Below, piece after piece: positions 60,468 to 64,000 of a DNA stretch of 64,000 bases. Source of the stretch: Uloborus plumipes (Eukaryota; Arthropoda; Arachnida; Araneae; Uloboridae); NCBI GenBank assembly GCA_038373865.1, contig JAXGGA010002947.1:47585-111584 (forward strand), read 5' to 3'. The position numbers and the translations under genes are program-made. Every line of letters starts with the position of its first letter. The stretch's first letter is position 1. Below the pieces are notes generated by a model, which did not search any database, was not told where the DNA came from, and saw only the letters and a list, made by a program, of their open reading frames with translations.

Positions 60468-60638
60468 CAGTCAGGTCCGCTTAGCGGAATAATCAATTGT
60501 CCAGTTATATTATTCTAATAAGAGGGATATTTCATTATCCGGCATCAAAATATGCTCATTTGCGGTTTGGTTGTTTGAAACGTATGCATGAAGCGAGATA
60601 TTCTTTAAACCTATATTCCCAACTAGCGAACTCGACTG
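60468..60638. mobile_element. Tigger/pogo-like MITE, TA-flanked
   Basis: CAGTCAGGTCCGCTTA at the left and a mirrored CGAACTCGACTG at the right, flanked by TA. 171 bp, non-coding. Confidence 0.6.
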
Positions 60639-60699
60639 TAGTATTTAATTATTTCAAAACACCGCAATTTCAATTTCACAGGCAGAATAGATACTATTA

Positions 60700-63660
60700 G
60701 AGCGATTCCATACCAAATCACCGAAAAAAAAAAAGTTGGTCGCACGACCGACTCGGATTTTTTTTTAATTTGGTACACAGATTGATGGTATAGAGGTATG
60801 AAAAAGCCCAAAAGGAAAGTTACCTGCTCCACTTATTTTCTGAGATACATGCCCTCAAAGTTTGTCCGCCACGTCAAAATACTAAAAAAGTGATGTTATT
60901 TAATCATTTTTTATAAAAAATCGTACTCATGCAAAATAAAAGTGTTAGATATCAATGGAAAGTAGTTACTCCAGGCATTCTGAAAAAAAAATACTAGAAC
61001 GTTCATAATGAAAATTGCCAAGGTACAGGGCTCTTTGAAGTTGTCACCACAAAAACTTGATTTTGCAGATTTTGCTAAAATTCAGGCATTTATTACAAAA
61101 AAAGGCAAACAAAACCAAAGGTTTTCTCACTTTCTGGTAGTGTACAGGTCCTCCCTGTAAATTGCTACGCAATAAATTTTTTGGGTTTCTCACTCCTTCT
61201 TGGAAATATTTTAGCTTAAAGATAAGCCGTAAGGCAAAAAATGCGTTTTTGGCCATCTTGGCAGCCATTTTTCTCATAAAGGGGGAGCAGTAGAAACTTT
61301 AATTTTTTTTTTAAACAAGCCACTGATATGTTAGCTATTCACAGGAAAAGAGTTTACTTTTGGTTATTTCTCCCATTAAGAGATATCCTGCTGACAGTAT
61401 ATGCATGTTTTTCGCGACGACCATATGCTTTTGTTCCCCCTCTCATGGACTTAAAATTAATTAAACCAAAAAATAATGATATATTTATTATTAGCTGTAT
61501 TATCTACCCAATATGTCATGAAATTTAATTTATTAAATCATTGAACAATAAATTAGATAATTGATGAAAAAAAGAAAAAGTATTTCTCTGATGCCTGAGC
61601 ATTATGCATTCATAATTATAAAGCACTAAATACTTTCTTGAGAAATTAATTAACATAAATGAGCTCTAAATAGTTATATTATAAGCAATACCCAATCTTG
61701 TGATTGGGATACTCCTGTTTTTAATTGAAGAATTTCTTGAATATCACATGAATATCAGGAAAATAAATGAGGTCTTTTCGTTTGATGTAGGATATTTTAT
61801 GACAAATTTCATTTGATGGGTTACTAACTGAGCATGGTGATAAAGAGCTATTAATTTCAGCATCGAATTCCATTTTACCTTATTAACAGTTAAATATTTA
61901 CAAAATAATTAAATAAATAATTTAATATAAAGCCATGCTTGAAGAATTAAAATTAGTGCAACTAATTTATTCCCATACTGATCTTTACAAAATTGACATG
62001 CGTTGAGCACTGATAAGAACTGACAAGAAAAAGTTTACTCACTAAAATATTAGTTCACAGATACTATAAAGCATACATTCTATTTTCCACAAAATAATAC
62101 TGCAACAAAGAACAAGGGTATCCTCCTGTTTATAGCCATCAATCAGGAACATCCAATCACAAGATTGGGTATTGCCTATGAGATAAATATTCGAAGCTCC
62201 TTTATTTTAATTGATTTTTCAAGAAATTCTTTAGTACCTACCCCTTTATACCCTTGTTCTTTGTTGCAGTATTATTTTGTAGAAAATAGAATGTACGCTT
62301 TATAGTATCTGTGAACTAGTATTTTAGTGAGTAAACTTATTCTTGTCAGTTCTTATCAGTGCTCAACACATGTCAGTTTTGTAAAGATCAGTATGGGAAT
62401 AAATTAGTTGCACTAATTTTAATTCTTCAAGCATGGCTTTATATTAAATTATTTATTTAATTATTTTGTAAATATTTAACTGTTAATAAGGTAAAATGGA
62501 ATTCGATGCTGAAATTAATAGCTCTTTATCACCATGCTCAGTTAGTAGCCCATCAAATGAAATTTGTCATAAAGTATCCTACATCAAACGAAAAGACCTC
62601 ATTTATTTTCCTGATATTCATGTGATATTCAAGAAATTCTTCAATTAAAAACAGGACTATCCCAATCACAAGATTGGGTATTGCTTATAATATAACTATT
62701 TAGAGCTCATTTATGTTAATTAATTTCTCAAGAAAGTATTTAGTGCTTTATAATTATGAATGCATAATGCTCAGTCATCAGAGAAATACTTTTTCTTGTT
62801 TTCATCAATTATCTAATTTATTGTTCAATGATTTAATAAATTAAATTTCATGACATATTGAGTAGATAATACAGCTAATATTAAATATATAATTATTTTT
62901 TGGTTTAATTAATTTTAAGTCCATGAGAGGGGGAACAAAAGCATATGGTCGTCGCGAAAAACATGCACATACTGTCAGCAGGATATCTCTTAATGGGAGA
63001 AATAACCAAAGATAAACTCTTTTCCTGTGAATAGCTAACATATCAGTGGCTTGTTTTAAAAAAAAAATTAAAGTTTCTACTGCTCCCCCTTTATGAGAAA
63101 AATGGCTGACAAAATGGCCAAAAACGCATTTTTTGCCTTATGGCTTATTTTTAAGCTAAAATATTTCCAAGAAGGAGTGAGAAACCCAAAAAATTTATTG
63201 CGTAGCAATTTACAGGGAGGACCTGTACACTACCAGAAAGTGAGAAAACCTTTGGTTTTGTTTGCCTTTTTTCGTAATAAATGCCTGAATTTTAGCAAAA
63301 TCTGCAAAATCAAGTTTTTGTGGTGACAACTTCAAAGAGCCCTGTACCTTGGCAATTTTCATTATGAACGTTCTAGTATTTTTTTCAGAATGCCTGGACT
63401 AACTAGTTTCCATAGATATCTAACACTTTTATTTTGCATGAGTACAATTTTTTATAAAAAATGATTAAATAACATCACTTTTTTAGTATTTTGACGTGGC
63501 GGACAAACTTTGAGGGCATGTATCTCAGAAAATAAGTGGAGCAGGTAACTTTCCTTTTGGGCTTTTTCATACCTCTATACCATCAATCTGTGTACCAAAT
63601 TAAAAAAAAATCCGAGTCGGTCGTGCGACCCCCATTCGGTGATTTGGTATGGAATCGCTC
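60700..63660. mobile_element. Foldback element B (2.96 kb, ~1.4-kb arms)
   Basis: GAGCGATTCCATACCAA...TTGGTATGGAATCGCTC ends. The whole unit is a near-perfect inverted repeat with symmetry centre near 62184. The frames at 61328-61528 (+) and 62841-63041 (-), and at 61044-61277 (-) and 63093-63326 (+), are mirror images and not genes. A spacer of about 130 bp (about 62121-62250) is itself a diverged copy of an arm-internal segment (AATCACAAGATTGGGTATTG). Same family as 28883-31263. No transposase found. Confidence 0.88.
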
Positions 63661-64000
63661 ATAAGAAAGAAATGCAATTTTGTAGTTCGTTTTTTACTTA
63701 ATTTTTACTATTTTTCTTACTACTTCCTTAATTCCTGCATAAGATCTTCGTACTTACTGTTACGTTACTACTTTTTTGCAAGAAATTAAAAAAAATAATT
63801 AATGTCGCCAACCTAGAAACACTATGCTGTTTATGATAACGAAAATTGTTACTCTCTATAATTTAGTTACTGTCGCGTACGCGTACGAAATTATACAACT
63901 CAACTCCAGTGTTTATGTTCCTAAGAAACAACTTCTACTTTCACTGTACCTAAGATGTAAATATTAAAATGGTTGTGTTTTTCTAAGTTCTCCTTTTTAT
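63661..64000. other. No recognisable feature
   Basis: AT-rich up to the window edge. Confidence 0.4.

Noticed and set aside
60700..63660. Four mirror-image open frames as genes
   Set aside because: All lie in the inverted arms of a foldback element and lack recognisable domains.
1..64000. CRISPR arrays, prokaryotic operons, integrated phage or viral genes
   Set aside because: No regular spacer-repeat arrays, no compact gene clusters and no viral protein motifs; the repeats found are eukaryotic transposons and tandem arrays.

Overview
The window looks like AT-rich, repeat-dense nuclear DNA from an animal, almost certainly an arthropod and possibly an arachnid. The reasons are long introns with GT-AG borders, an insect/arachnid-type CYP4 cytochrome P450 gene, and many Helitron, Tc1/mariner, hAT, piggyBac-like and tRNA-SINE copies. 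There are no operons, ribosome-binding sites, CRISPR arrays or prokaryotic gene clusters. Most long open frames are non-coding or antisense to transposon remnants and are not listed as genes. The species assignment is inference.

Protein-coding content. One gene can be reconstructed on the + strand: the 5' part of a CYP4-family P450 in three exons (37036-37294, 43365-43477, 59382-59467). Introns are 6.1 kb and 15.9 kb and splice phases match at both junctions. The rest of the gene must lie beyond 64000. A weak candidate exon on the minus strand (about 17248-17481) sits next to a GC-rich, promoter-like block (17586-17740). A short GC-richer block at about 21930-22130 has a broken minus-strand frame that I cannot identify.

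RNA content. Two 220-nt units at 8958-9177 and 10218-10437 carry a signal recognition particle (7SL) Alu-domain-like fold and end in TTTT. They are about 94% identical with no indel, while the flanks have diverged.

Repeat layout, left to right. 1-8 kb: a TIR element with an internal duplication, a tRNA-SINE, a TTAA element, a second SINE and a minus-strand Helitron. 8-11 kb: a spacerless 270-bp palindrome, a MITE and the two 7SL-like loci. 11-19 kb: a piggyBac-like MITE, a long-TIR mariner-like element, a composite TIR repeat, a Tc1-like pseudogene and a further MITE. 23.5-25.2 kb: a TA-flanked element with a hAT element nested in it. 28.9-31.3 kb: a foldback element (A). 34.3-35 kb: a hAT foldback with a perfect 8-bp target duplication. 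37-59 kb: the P450 introns, filled with a Tc1 pseudogene, SINEs, MITEs, tandem arrays and nested Helitrons. 60.5-63.7 kb: a MITE and foldback B, a near-perfect 3-kb inverted repeat of the same family as A.

The most notable items are the 7SL-like pair, the perfect palindrome, the Helitron nest whose borders can be proved from empty sites inside the window, the giant foldback family, and the P450 exons hidden in transposon-filled introns.
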